Source: an uncultured Oscillospiraceae bacterium
Lineage (GTDB): Bacteria > Bacillota > Clostridia > Oscillospirales > Acutalibacteraceae
DNA length: 9,894 nt
Assembly (NCBI GenBank): GCA_900545655.1
Contig: UQZY01000051.1
Location: 1 to 9,894 of the forward strand
Direction of reading: 5' to 3'
The position numbers and the translations under genes are program-made. Below the pieces are notes generated by a model. That model was not told the origin of the DNA. It ran no database searches and worked only from the letters and a program-made list of their open reading frames with translations. Each line of letters opens with the position of its first letter. Position 1 is the stretch's first letter. Positions 1-6,624 of this stretch are shown in pieces.

Positions 1-10
1 TACAATACAC

Positions 11-39
11 ACTATACACCATGAAAAAATAAATGTCAA
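11..39 (-). promoter_or_regulatory. Sigma-A type promoter pointing out of the left edge
   Basis: On the minus strand a perfect -35 TTGACA (39 to 34) is followed by a 17-base spacer and TATAGT (16 to 11), five of six matches to the -10 consensus. Transcription would begin near base 4 and run out of the window, so the controlled gene is not visible. A second TTGACA lies on the plus strand at 59-64 but has no good -10 and no downstream gene on that strand. Confidence 0.65.
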
Positions 40-65
40 CACATTTTTACAATTTTTTTTGACAT

Positions 66-142
66 TGTCTAAAAATAATATACATATTAGACAAAAAGCA
101 CTTAATAGTTATATTTTTAACAAGAAAGTAGTGCATTTTGTC
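66..142. repeat. Nested inverted repeats with TGTC/GACA cores
   Basis: Two inverted repeats are readable. TGTCTAA (66-72) pairs perfectly with TTAGACA (87-93). GACAAAAAGCACT (90-102) matches the reverse complement of AGTGCATTTTGTC (130-142) at 12 of 13 bases and shares its first bases with the first repeat. AATGTCAA (32-39) and TTGACATT (59-66) form a third pair just outside. All lie upstream of, or overlap, the minus-strand promoter at 11-39. Protein binding sites are a reasonable guess; chance pairing in AT-rich DNA is the alternative. Confidence 0.5.
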
Positions 143-169
143 CAAAATTGTTGTCAAAACTTTTGTTGA

Positions 170-210
170 AAAAGGGCAGTAACCGTTTTTTGAACGATTA
201 CTGCCCTTTT
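170..210 (-). terminator. Intrinsic terminator of the cysE-cysS operon
   Basis: Arms at 170-187 and 193-210 form an almost perfect hairpin of about 18 bp with one C-A mismatch and a 5-base loop. On the minus strand the stem ends in CTGCCC followed by five T residues. It sits about 110 bases past the cysS stop. On the plus strand the stem also ends in four T residues, so it may act in both directions. Confidence 0.8.
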
Positions 211-318
211 ATTATTGGTTTATTTATTACCTTAAAAAACGTATCTTTTAAGAATATAATTCTTATTTCAAATGCTAAATACGTCTTAAGACTTATACTT
301 TTAACCAAAAGCTGTTTG

Positions 319-1719
319 TTAAGCTTTGTGCCACTTAACTCCCTGCGGTGTGTCCTCAAGAACAATACCCTGAGCCTTGAGGTCGTCACGTATCTTATCT
401 GCAAGCGCAAAGTCCTTGTTCTTCCTTGCCGTGTTCCTCTCCTCGATAAGCTTTTCGATATCGATGTCAAGCTCCTCGGCTTTTCTGTTATAAACAAGAC
501 CGAGAACACCCGTAAGCTCATCAAACTCCTCGATTGCGTACTCAATTATGTTTTCGGAGGAGTCCTCGGAAAGAACCAGTGAGTTTATATCTCTTACAAG
601 GTCGTATACCGCCGCAAGAGCATCTGCCGTGTTGAGATCATCATCCATCGCGTCAATAAAGTCCGTCCTGTGTGAATCAAGTTTCTTCTTTGTTTCAAAA
701 TCCTGCGGCTTTGAATCGGACTTTGCCTTGCTCAATGCAAAGTCAAGACTGTCACGGCAGGTATAGAGCCTGGTGAGAGCTGATTCACATTGCTCGATGG
801 TTTCAACGCTGTAGTTTATCGGGCTCCTGTAATGAGAGGAAATCATAAGGTATCTTATAGGCTCATAGCCGTATTTTTCGGCAACATCTCTTACCGTGAA
901 AAAGTTTCCGAGACTTTTTGACATCTTTACATTGTCAACATTGATATACCCGTTGTGCATCCAGTAATGCGCAAACGGCGCGTCATTGCAACACTCTGAC
1001 TGGGCAATCTCATTCTCATGGTGCGGGAAGATAAGGTCCTGTCCTCCGCAATGTATATCTATAGTCTCACCGAGATATCTTCTGTTCATGGCGGAGCACT
1101 CGATATGCCATCCCGGTCTGCCGTTGCCCCACGGAGACTCCCAGTACGGCTCGCCCGGCTTTGCAGCCTTCCAGAGAGCAAAGTCAACAGGGTCTCTCTT
1201 GAGCTCTCCGATATTGATACGTGCGCCCGCCTCAAGGTCCTCAAGCGGCTGATGCGAGAGCTTTCCGTATTCGGGGAAGGTCTTTGTGGAGAAGTATACA
1301 TCGCCGTTGTCCACGGCATACGCATGACCCTTCTCAATAAGTGTTTTTATTATCTCTATTATCTCGTCGATATTTTCGGTTGCCTTGGGGTGGATATCCG
1401 CCGGCCTTATGTTAAGACCCTTTGCGTCTGTCCAATACTCGTCGATGTATTTTTTCGCAACCGTGAGATAATCCGTTCCTTCCTCATTCGCTTTCTTGAT
1501 TATCTTGTCATCAATATCCGTGAAATTCTGTACGAAGGTCACCTTGTTGCCTCTGTACTCAAGGTATCTCCGAAGGACGTCAAAAACACAGAGCGGACGT
1601 GCATTGCCGATGTGTATATAGTTGTATACAGTCGGTCCGCACGCATAAATCCTGTACTCTCCCGGGGTAATCGGCGTGAGTTCTTCTTTTTTTCTTGTGA
1701 GCGTATTAAAAATTTTCAT
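319..1719 (-). CDS. cysS: Cysteinyl-tRNA synthetase
   Basis: This cytoplasmic class I aminoacyl-tRNA synthetase charges tRNA-Cys with cysteine using ATP. The 466-residue product is full length for the family. Visible signatures are the HIGN motif (residues 36-39), KMSKS (265-269) and the zinc-site pattern C27, C208, H233, E237, which matches the cysteine-selecting zinc site of E. coli CysRS shifted by one residue. FPHHENEIAQSE and GWHIECSAM are typical family blocks. The ATG at 1719 is preceded by GAGAGGAAA at suitable spacing. It begins 24 bases after cysE, so the two form an operon under the upstream cysteine T-box. This couples charging capacity to the level of uncharged tRNA-Cys. Confidence 0.98.
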   Translation of the reverse strand: MKIFNTLTRKKEELTPITPGEYRIYACGPTVYNYIHIGNARPLCVFDVLRRYLEYRGNKVTFVQNFTDIDDKIIKKANEEGTDYLTVAKKYIDEYWTDAKGLNIRPADIHPKATENIDEIIEIIKTLIEKGHAYAVDNGDVYFSTKTFPEYGKLSHQPLEDLEAGARINIGELKRDPVDFALWKAAKPGEPYWESPWGNGRPGWHIECSAMNRRYLGETIDIHCGGQDLIFPHHENEIAQSECCNDAPFAHYWMHNGYINVDNVKMSKSLGNFFTVRDVAEKYGYEPIRYLMISSHYRSPINYSVETIEQCESALTRLYTCRDSLDFALSKAKSDSKPQDFETKKKLDSHRTDFIDAMDDDLNTADALAAVYDLVRDINSLVLSEDSSENIIEYAIEEFDELTGVLGLVYNRKAEELDIDIEKLIEERNTARKNKDFALADKIRDDLKAQGIVLEDTPQGVKWHKA

Positions 1720-1743
1720 TTCCGGTTTCCTCTCTTCAACAAA

Positions 1744-2388
1744 TTACTTTTGTTGCTTTTTAAGTTCATCTATCTGAGCCTGAAGGGCATTTATTTCCTG
1801 TTTAATCGGGTCTGGTACGTGAATCTGGTCAAGGTTATCAATGCGTATTCCGTCACGCCTTACAATCTGAGCAGGAACACCTACCGCAGTTGAGTTTGCG
1901 GGAATTTCATCAAGAACAACCGCGCCCGATGCAATATTTGAGTTGTCACCGACCTTAAAGGGGCCGAGAACCTTTGCACCTGAGCCTATCATTACATTGT
2001 TCCCTATGGTCGGGTGACGCTTTCCCTTGTCCTTTCCTGTACCTCCGAGCGTAACGCCCTGATATATGGTAACGTCATCGCCTATCTCCGTGGTTTCCCC
2101 TATAACCACCCCGTGTCCGTGGTCAATAAAAAACCTGCGTCCTATCCTTGCACCGGGGTGAATTTCTATTCCGGTAGTCTTTGCCGCATGCTGGGAAAGG
2201 GCACGGGCGAGAAAATAAAAATGTCTGTTTTGAAAAAAGTGCGCAATCCTGTAAGTCCATATCGCATGAAGACCCGGATAGAGAAAAAGCACCTCAACAG
2301 TACCTCTTGCTGCGGGGTCACGTTCTTTTACACAGCGCACGTCTTCCGCCATATACTTAAACATCTTTATTACGGGATTCATATGCAT
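1744..2388 (-). CDS. cysE: Serine O-acetyltransferase
   Basis: The enzyme acetylates L-serine with acetyl-CoA to O-acetylserine, the committed step of cysteine synthesis. The 214-residue protein has a short helical N-terminus and a left-handed beta-helix of hexapeptide repeats from about residue 72 to 175 (for example TIGNNVMIGSGAKV). The FIDHGHG block contains the Asp89-His90 pair of the active site, D24 in RDPAARG matches the serine-binding aspartate, and GVTLGGTGK is the acetyl-CoA loop. It is the short Bacillus-type form rather than the longer enterobacterial one. I chose the ATG at 2388 because GGAG lies 8 bases upstream; the frame stays open further upstream only because it runs through the T-box leader. 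A second in-frame ATG at 2382 is possible. cysS follows directly. Confidence 0.97.
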   Translation of the reverse strand: MHMNPVIKMFKYMAEDVRCVKERDPAARGTVEVLFLYPGLHAIWTYRIAHFFQNRHFYFLARALSQHAAKTTGIEIHPGARIGRRFFIDHGHGVVIGETTEIGDDVTIYQGVTLGGTGKDKGKRHPTIGNNVMIGSGAKVLGPFKVGDNSNIASGAVVLDEIPANSTAVGVPAQIVRRDGIRIDNLDQIHVPDPIKQEINALQAQIDELKKQQK

Positions 2389-2418
2389 ACTGTCATCTCC
2401 TTCTAAGGCGGGGATAAA

Positions 2419-2459
2419 AATAAAAACTCCGCCGCACGGTACAATGACCGGCGACGGAG
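2419..2459 (-). terminator. T-box regulated attenuator terminator
   Basis: CTCCGTCGC (2459-2451) pairs with GCGGCGGAG (2435-2427) with one G-U pair, followed by TTTTTATTTTTAT on the minus strand. The 5' arm overlaps the 3' strand of the antiterminator, so the two structures exclude each other. It lies about 30 bases before the cysE start. Confidence 0.9.
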
Positions 2460-2632
2460 GCGAAAAACTTTTCCGCGGTTCCACTCCGTGTTTATAACTC
2501 TTTAAAAACCATACGGACTCCCGGGCGCACTTCATACACCTTCCGCAAAAGGAGCTTTCAGCCGACGACTCCTTTTCTCTGTTGCGTAACACTGTACTAC
2601 TCTTCCCGATCAATGCCCTATTAAGTTATCAG
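2419..2632 (-). promoter_or_regulatory. T-box riboswitch leader, cysteine-specific
   Basis: This untranslated leader of cysE-cysS senses uncharged tRNA-Cys. Read on the minus strand it has the AG/E-loop sequence GAAGAGTAGTA (about 2605-2595), a stem I base pairing GGGC (2618-2615) with GCCC (2526-2523), an AAAAGGAG/CTCCTTTT distal stem, and the specifier TGC (2529-2527), a cysteine codon, in GAAGTGCGCCC. The canonical T-box TGGAACCGCGG is at 2483-2473. Its surroundings form an antiterminator: ACGGAG with CTCCGT and GCG with CGC. These strands compete with the terminator at 2419-2459. Uncharged tRNA should stabilise the antiterminator and allow transcription of the cysteine synthesis and charging genes. 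The 5' boundary is inferred from the promoter. Confidence 0.95.
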
Positions 2633-2638
2633 GTAACT

Positions 2639-2669
2639 ATTATAATAGCAAGTTATTTTGAAAAGTCAA
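2639..2669 (-). promoter_or_regulatory. Promoter of the T-box cysE-cysS operon
   Basis: TTGACT (2669-2664) serves as -35 and lies inside the final Ile-Asp-Phe codons of pgsA. The AT-rich -10 region reads CTATTATAATAG; TATAAT (2644-2639) gives a 19-base spacer, while overlapping ATTATA (2646-2641) gives 17. Transcription would begin near 2632, just before T-box stem I. No terminator separates pgsA from this operon, so transcripts reading through pgsA would also pass the attenuator. Confidence 0.65.
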
Positions 2670-3222
2670 TTACTTTTGTACCCTGTATAACATATGTTAC
2701 TCCGGATATAATTGTGAGTAATGCCGTTATTCCAAGCAGGATATTTGATACAAGAGGAAGATTGAAGGCTGACGGAATAACGGAGAAATCCTTTTGCAGA
2801 GTAAGGAGAAGCATGATAACTATCGTTGATACCATCTGAGATGTCGTCTTTACCTTTCCCCATATGTTCGCGGGAATTACAACTCCCTCCGAAGCAGCGA
2901 CAAGTCTTATCGAGCTTATTCCGAACTCACGGAAGAGAATCAGAAATAAAATCCATACATTGCAGTATCCCATGGCCATAAAGCCGAGAAGTGCGGATGT
3001 TGTAAGCATCTTGTCTGCAAGCGGGTCTGCAAGCTTTCCGAAGTTTGTGATGATATTGTATTTTCTCGCAATTTTTCCGTCAAAGAGATCCGTAAGCGAT
3101 CCCACAATGAAAACTATCATTGCCAGAACGTAGTGATACGGAATTGATTCAACCGTAAACAGGATTAAAAAAATCGGGGTAAGAATCATCCTGGCGATTG
3201 TAAGTTTATTCGGTGTGTTCAT
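2653..3222 (-). CDS. pgsA: CDP-diacylglycerol--glycerol-3-phosphate 3-phosphatidyltransferase
   Basis: This integral membrane enzyme makes phosphatidylglycerophosphate from CDP-diacylglycerol and glycerol-3-phosphate, the first step to phosphatidylglycerol and cardiolipin. The 189-residue protein has the complete CDP-alcohol phosphatidyltransferase motif: D45, D48-G49, A52-R53, G62, D66 and D70 with canonical spacing. Several hydrophobic stretches (about residues 11-24, 31-45, 74-97, 130-145 and 153-176) fit the usual six-helix fold. The start at 3222 has GGAGG 13 bases upstream, a long spacing, but no better in-frame start is present. It follows rimO by 23 bases, the common Firmicute order rimO-pgsA; cinA and recA, often next, are not adjacent here. 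Confidence 0.95.
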   Translation of the reverse strand: MNTPNKLTIARMILTPIFLILFTVESIPYHYVLAMIVFIVGSLTDLFDGKIARKYNIITNFGKLADPLADKMLTTSALLGFMAMGYCNVWILFLILFREFGISSIRLVAASEGVVIPANIWGKVKTTSQMVSTIVIMLLLTLQKDFSVIPSAFNLPLVSNILLGITALLTIISGVTYVIQGTKVIDFSK

Positions 3223-3245
3223 AAAGCAATCAAAACCTCCGGAGT

Positions 3246-4580
3246 TTACTTTTTGTGTTTTACCTCACCTATAAGGTCATACTCGTTTATTCCGGTTATA
3301 AGGACATCTGCAAAATCACCGGGATTCAGAGCGCCGTCACAGATAAAGGTAACCTTTCCGTCTATCTCAGGTGCGTCCCTGAAGGTACGCCCCTCGTAAG
3401 AGTCGGTATAAGGGTTATACCCGTCAACTATCGTCTTAAGTGTTTTACCTACAAGACTTTTGTTGTGTTCAACAACTATACCATACTGACTGTCCATAAT
3501 CAACTCTCCGCGGTGAACTTTCTCATCATCGTCAATCTGACCGTCAAAGTCAGCCGCCGGGGTGCCGTCCTCCGGTGAATACGGGAAGCAGCCGAGCCTG
3601 TCGAATTTTATGTCCTTTACAAATTCCGCAAGGTCTGTAAACTGCTCGTCGGTCTCCCCGGGGAAGCCTGTTATAAACGTCGTGCGTATGCATACATCCG
3701 GAATCTTCTCCCTTATTTTTTCTATGAGTGCGGTCAGGGTTTCCCTGTTACCGTGGCGATTCATAGTTCTGAGAACCTCACCGTTTGCATGTTGAAGCGG
3801 CAGGTCGATGTAATTACATATCTTTTCCTCATCCGCTATGGTGTCAAGAAGTTCATCGGTAATTCTGTCGGGATAGCAATAGAGAATTCTTATCCATGAA
3901 AGCTTCTCTATCTTACAAAGCTCACGAAGAAGCTTTGCAAGGGAAGGCTTTCTGTATATGTCCTCTCCGTATCTTGTGGTATCCTGTGCTATAACTATAA
4001 GCTCTTTTATTCCATCCTCAGCCAAAGCCCTCGCTTCTTCAAGGATACTCTCCATATCACGGCTGCGGAACTCGCCCCGTATACTTGGTATGGCGCAGTA
4101 TGCGCAATGGTTGGAGCAGCCCTCGGCAATTTTAAGATAAGCCCAGTATTCAGGTGTAGTAAGAAGTCTCCGTCCTTCAAGAGGAAGGTTTTCCTTTTCC
4201 GAAAATGCGGTTACGGGTGTATCCGATGAAAGCGTCTGCTCTACAATACCGCAAATATCTTTGTTTTCACCTATACCCACAACGGCGTCCACCTCGGGAA
4301 GCTCTGTGAGTATCTCTTCTCTGTAGCGTTCGGCAAGGCAGCCGGTAACTATTATTTTTTTAATCTCTCCGGCATCCTTGTACTCTGCCATTTCAAGAAT
4401 ATTGTCTATCGCCTCACGCTTTGCATCCTCAATAAAGCCGCAGGTGTTTATTATAACTGCGTCACAGCCGCAGATTTCACCGGAAATCTCGTATCCGGCA
4501 TCCGCAAGCTTTGCAAGCAGAAGTTCGGCATCCACCTGATTTTTAGGACATCCGAGTGATATCATTCCTATCTTTGCCAT
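3246..4580 (-). CDS. rimO: Ribosomal protein S12 methylthiotransferase
   Basis: RimO is a radical SAM enzyme with two iron-sulfur clusters that adds a methylthio group to the conserved aspartate of ribosomal protein S12. In the 444-residue product the N-terminal UPF0004 domain carries C11, C47 and C81 for one cluster. The radical SAM motif CSNHCAYC supplies C155, C159 and C162. The C-terminal part from about residue 376 corresponds to the TRAM domain that binds the substrate. ISLGCPKNQVD at the N-terminus and IAEGCSNHCAYCAIP favour RimO over the related tRNA enzymes MiaB and MtaB. AGGAGG lies 5 bases before the ATG. It sits 22 bases after the hydrolase gene and 23 before pgsA, consistent with one transcript. 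Confidence 0.96.
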   Translation of the reverse strand: MAKIGMISLGCPKNQVDAELLLAKLADAGYEISGEICGCDAVIINTCGFIEDAKREAIDNILEMAEYKDAGEIKKIIVTGCLAERYREEILTELPEVDAVVGIGENKDICGIVEQTLSSDTPVTAFSEKENLPLEGRRLLTTPEYWAYLKIAEGCSNHCAYCAIPSIRGEFRSRDMESILEEARALAEDGIKELIVIAQDTTRYGEDIYRKPSLAKLLRELCKIEKLSWIRILYCYPDRITDELLDTIADEEKICNYIDLPLQHANGEVLRTMNRHGNRETLTALIEKIREKIPDVCIRTTFITGFPGETDEQFTDLAEFVKDIKFDRLGCFPYSPEDGTPAADFDGQIDDDEKVHRGELIMDSQYGIVVEHNKSLVGKTLKTIVDGYNPYTDSYEGRTFRDAPEIDGKVTFICDGALNPGDFADVLITGINEYDLIGEVKHKK

Positions 4581-4602
4581 GTCTGCCTCCTGACTTTTAA
4601 GT

Positions 4603-5523
4603 TTATGAATTTGCTACGAAGTCCTTTATAAACTTTGAAAGAGCCTCGTTAAGAGCGTCACAAGCCTCTCCGTTCCAGAGGAGCTGGTAGCAGTGGTTGT
4701 CAAGAAGCTTTGTTGAGTGACACTCGGTATACTTAAGACCGTATTTATCGTAAAGCTCCATAAGTTTATCTGACTGACCGCCGCAAAGGAGATCCTTCTT
4801 TGAGTAGTTTACAAAGATTTCCTTCGGGAAGTTCTTGTTTACGTAATTAATCGGGCTACAGAGTTCTCTGTCCGGGTGAGACTTGAACTGCTTCTTTGTC
4901 GCACCCATAACATCTCTTGAAAGAAGTCCGGAAACAAGTCCGAGAACCGGTATACGGAGCATCTTCTCAAGATCAAAAATGCCACAGCATGTGTAAAGTC
5001 CCGCAGGTGTGATTGAAGGCTTTTTGAAGCCAAGCTCTTCACGCAGCTTTTTATTTGTGCATATATCCGTAAGATAAAGTGCACAGTATCCGCCCGATGA
5101 GTCACCGCCGAAGCATACTCTCTTTGTATCAAGGTTATACTTTCTTGCGTTCTTGTTGAGCCACTCAAGAGCCTCACAAATCATGCCCATGGACTCTTTA
5201 AAGTTGTACTTCGGTGAAAGACCGTAGTTGATGTTTACAACAGCTATACCGAGCTTTGCCATCCATGTTGCAAGTCCCTCACGGCAGAATTTGCTTCCGG
5301 CAGTAAATCCGCCTCCGTGTATGTAAAACATGACAGGCTGCGGCTTTTTACCCGGAATTCTGTAGATATCAAGCTTACACTCACGCTTATCCGTCTTTGA
5401 ATAGCGTATGTTTTTCTTTATCTTTACAACCTTTTCCCTGTCATAAAGCATCTCGTGTTTGTTCTGCGGAATATAAGTAACATAATCCACAACTCTGAAA
5501 ACTATTTTCGCAAGTGTCGGCAT
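4603..5523 (-). CDS. Alpha/beta hydrolase, HSL-family esterase
   Basis: The 306-residue protein belongs to the hormone-sensitive-lipase branch of alpha/beta hydrolases (acetyl-esterase or carboxylesterase like). HGGG (69-72) is the oxyanion-hole motif and GDSSGG (140-145) holds the nucleophile S142. D244 in SKKDLL and H277 in LDNHC are well placed to complete the triad. There is no lipoprotein box or clear signal peptide, so it is probably cytoplasmic. The substrate cannot be read from the sequence. I place the start at the ATG at 5523 (GGAG about 9 bases upstream); a longer in-frame version would begin upstream of the TATAAT promoter. It is the first gene of a likely operon with rimO and pgsA; a shared function with them is not evident. 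Confidence 0.88.
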   Translation of the reverse strand: MPTLAKIVFRVVDYVTYIPQNKHEMLYDREKVVKIKKNIRYSKTDKRECKLDIYRIPGKKPQPVMFYIHGGGFTAGSKFCREGLATWMAKLGIAVVNINYGLSPKYNFKESMGMICEALEWLNKNARKYNLDTKRVCFGGDSSGGYCALYLTDICTNKKLREELGFKKPSITPAGLYTCCGIFDLEKMLRIPVLGLVSGLLSRDVMGATKKQFKSHPDRELCSPINYVNKNFPKEIFVNYSKKDLLCGGQSDKLMELYDKYGLKYTECHSTKLLDNHCYQLLWNGEACDALNEALSKFIKDFVANS

Positions 5524-5569
5524 AAAATTATCTCCTTTTTTATAAAATTTCCGAAATCGCGTGAAAATA

Positions 5570-5598
5570 ATTATACTATTAATTACCCGTAAAAACAA
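5570..5598 (-). promoter_or_regulatory. Promoter of the hydrolase-rimO-pgsA operon
   Basis: A perfect TATAAT (5575-5570) lies 17 bases after a weaker -35, TTGTTT (5598-5593). Transcription would start near 5563, leaving a leader of about 40 bases with the GGAG ribosome site. This position rules out the longer upstream start of the hydrolase. Confidence 0.65.
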
Positions 5599-5644
5599 GG
5601 GAATAACCGCTCAACGCATCTGCTTTTACTCAATACTGCCACCC

Positions 5645-5673
5645 TTAACAAAACAACAGGATTGCAGTATAAT
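5645..5673 (+). promoter_or_regulatory. Promoter of the lipoprotein gene
   Basis: TTAACA (5645-5650) and TATAAT (5668-5673) are separated by exactly 17 bases, 11 of 12 matches to the sigma-A consensus. Expected start is near 5680, 25 bases before the ATG. It is divergent from the hydrolase promoter, with about 47 bases between the two -35 boxes, leaving little room for shared regulators. Confidence 0.8.
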
Positions 5674-5704
5674 GTAAATATCATACGAAAATGGAGAAAC
5701 ACTT

Positions 5705-6409
5705 ATGAAAAAGATGAAATCGTTTATCATTGCTGCACTGGCTGTTGCATTCATGTTCGTTTTTGCGGGCTGCAGCAAAGAATCAGACAAATTCATAGGA
5801 AAATGGAAGACAACCTTGGACTTCTCTAAAGAAGTAACCGATGAGCTTATTTCGGAAAAGGACATGCAGGATGTCGCACATCTTATCAAAATTGAAGGTT
5901 ACACCTTCGACTACATATGGACCTTCAATGAAGACGGTACTTACCGAGGTGAAATCACCAACGAAAGTATTGATTCTGCGGTAAAGGCCTTTGGAGATTC
6001 TATGAAAAAGTCATATGAAGAACTTTTCAGATACACAATAGAGCAAGAACTGAAAGACAGGAACTTAGACATAAGCGTAGAAGAATTCCTGGCTCAATTA
6101 TACCCCGGTAAAACAACAAGTGAAATAATGAAAGAAAACGAAATAGACCTCGATGAAATAGCTAAAGAAGTAACCGATGCCATGAAGATGGAGCTTATCG
6201 GCAAGCTCCGTGAAGAGGGCAACTTCAAAGTTAAAGACGACAAAATCTTTTTCTCGGAAGGCAAGGATAATGAAATCGATGTAAATGTATATAATACATA
6301 TGAATTCACCGACGACGGAAAACTTAAAATTCTCGAAGAGGTTAATCCCGCAGATGAGGATAACGAGTTTTCTGAAATTCTCCCCCTTATTTTTGAAAAA
6401 ATTTCATAA
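5705..6409 (+). CDS. Predicted lipoprotein of unknown function
   Basis: I do not recognise the family with certainty. The 234-residue protein starts with a signal peptide: MKKMK, a hydrophobic stretch to about residue 20, then a lipobox-like FAGC with C23 as the predicted lipidated cysteine (phenylalanine at -3 is less usual). After it, IGKWKTTLDF and YIWTFNEDGTYRGE have the GKW...W.F..DGTY pattern seen in lipocalin-like and similar beta-rich lipoprotein domains. A long acidic, helix-rich insert (about 85-170) separates this from a second strand-rich part containing FKVKDDKIFFSEG and YEFTDDGKLKIL. It should sit on the outer face of the membrane. GGAG is 8 bases before the ATG, and the gene is transcribed alone from its own strong promoter. 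Confidence 0.85.
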   Translation: MKKMKSFIIAALAVAFMFVFAGCSKESDKFIGKWKTTLDFSKEVTDELISEKDMQDVAHLIKIEGYTFDYIWTFNEDGTYRGEITNESIDSAVKAFGDSMKKSYEELFRYTIEQELKDRNLDISVEEFLAQLYPGKTTSEIMKENEIDLDEIAKEVTDAMKMELIGKLREEGNFKVKDDKIFFSEGKDNEIDVNVYNTYEFTDDGKLKILEEVNPADEDNEFSEILPLIFEKIS

Positions 6410-6466
6410 TTAATCTCAGATATTTTTAACAATTGATTCTTAATTTTGACTTAAGATTAATAAACA

Positions 6467-6504
6467 GCAAAGAGCAGTCACGAAAACCCGTGACTGCTCT
6501 TCGC
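6467..6504. terminator. Hairpin between convergent lipoprotein gene and recX
   Basis: Arms at 6467-6482 and 6489-6504 form a 16-bp stem with one mismatch around a 6-base loop. It is followed by TTT on the plus strand and preceded by a T-rich stretch when read on the minus strand. T tracts are short on both sides. Its place between the lipoprotein stop (6409) and the recX stop (6625) suits a two-way terminator. The remainder of the gap holds nothing I recognise. Confidence 0.7.
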
Positions 6505-6624
6505 TTTAAAAGGACTAATGTAAAATGTATTCAGGAAAACAAAAAAGCATAAATAAAAATTTCATCAACAGACTTGAATTATAAAAAACAACTGTGTTTA
6601 GAGTACCGAAGCCCTTTGTATGAG

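Larger units (their letters stand above)
1..318. other. Gene-free AT-rich block at the left edge
   Basis: I see no credible gene here; open frames on the plus strand that enter it are antisense to cysS. It contains a minus-strand promoter (11-39), a cluster of TGTC/GACA inverted repeats (32-160) and the cysS terminator (170-210). Between the terminator and the cysS stop lies AT-rich sequence with a small 7-bp hairpin (TAAGAAT at 249-255 with ATTCTTA at 259-265) and the palindrome GTCTTAAGAC near 283-292, neither with an evident role. Confidence 0.7.

Noticed and set aside
59..93. A plus-strand promoter starting at TTGACA 59-64.
   Set aside because: No acceptable -10 box at 15-19 bases, and no plus-strand gene follows.
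1018..1893. A 291-codon plus-strand open frame across cysS and the end of cysE.
   Set aside because: It is antisense to two clearly conserved genes, has no ribosome site and its product is low-complexity and unlike any protein family.
2389..2613. A 75-residue N-terminal extension of CysE.
   Set aside because: This stretch is the T-box leader with its terminator; its translation shows no protein-like conservation and the ribosome site sits at 2388.
5524..5598. A 25-residue N-terminal extension of the esterase.
   Set aside because: It would begin upstream of the TATAAT box, and a proper GGAG site precedes ATG 5523.
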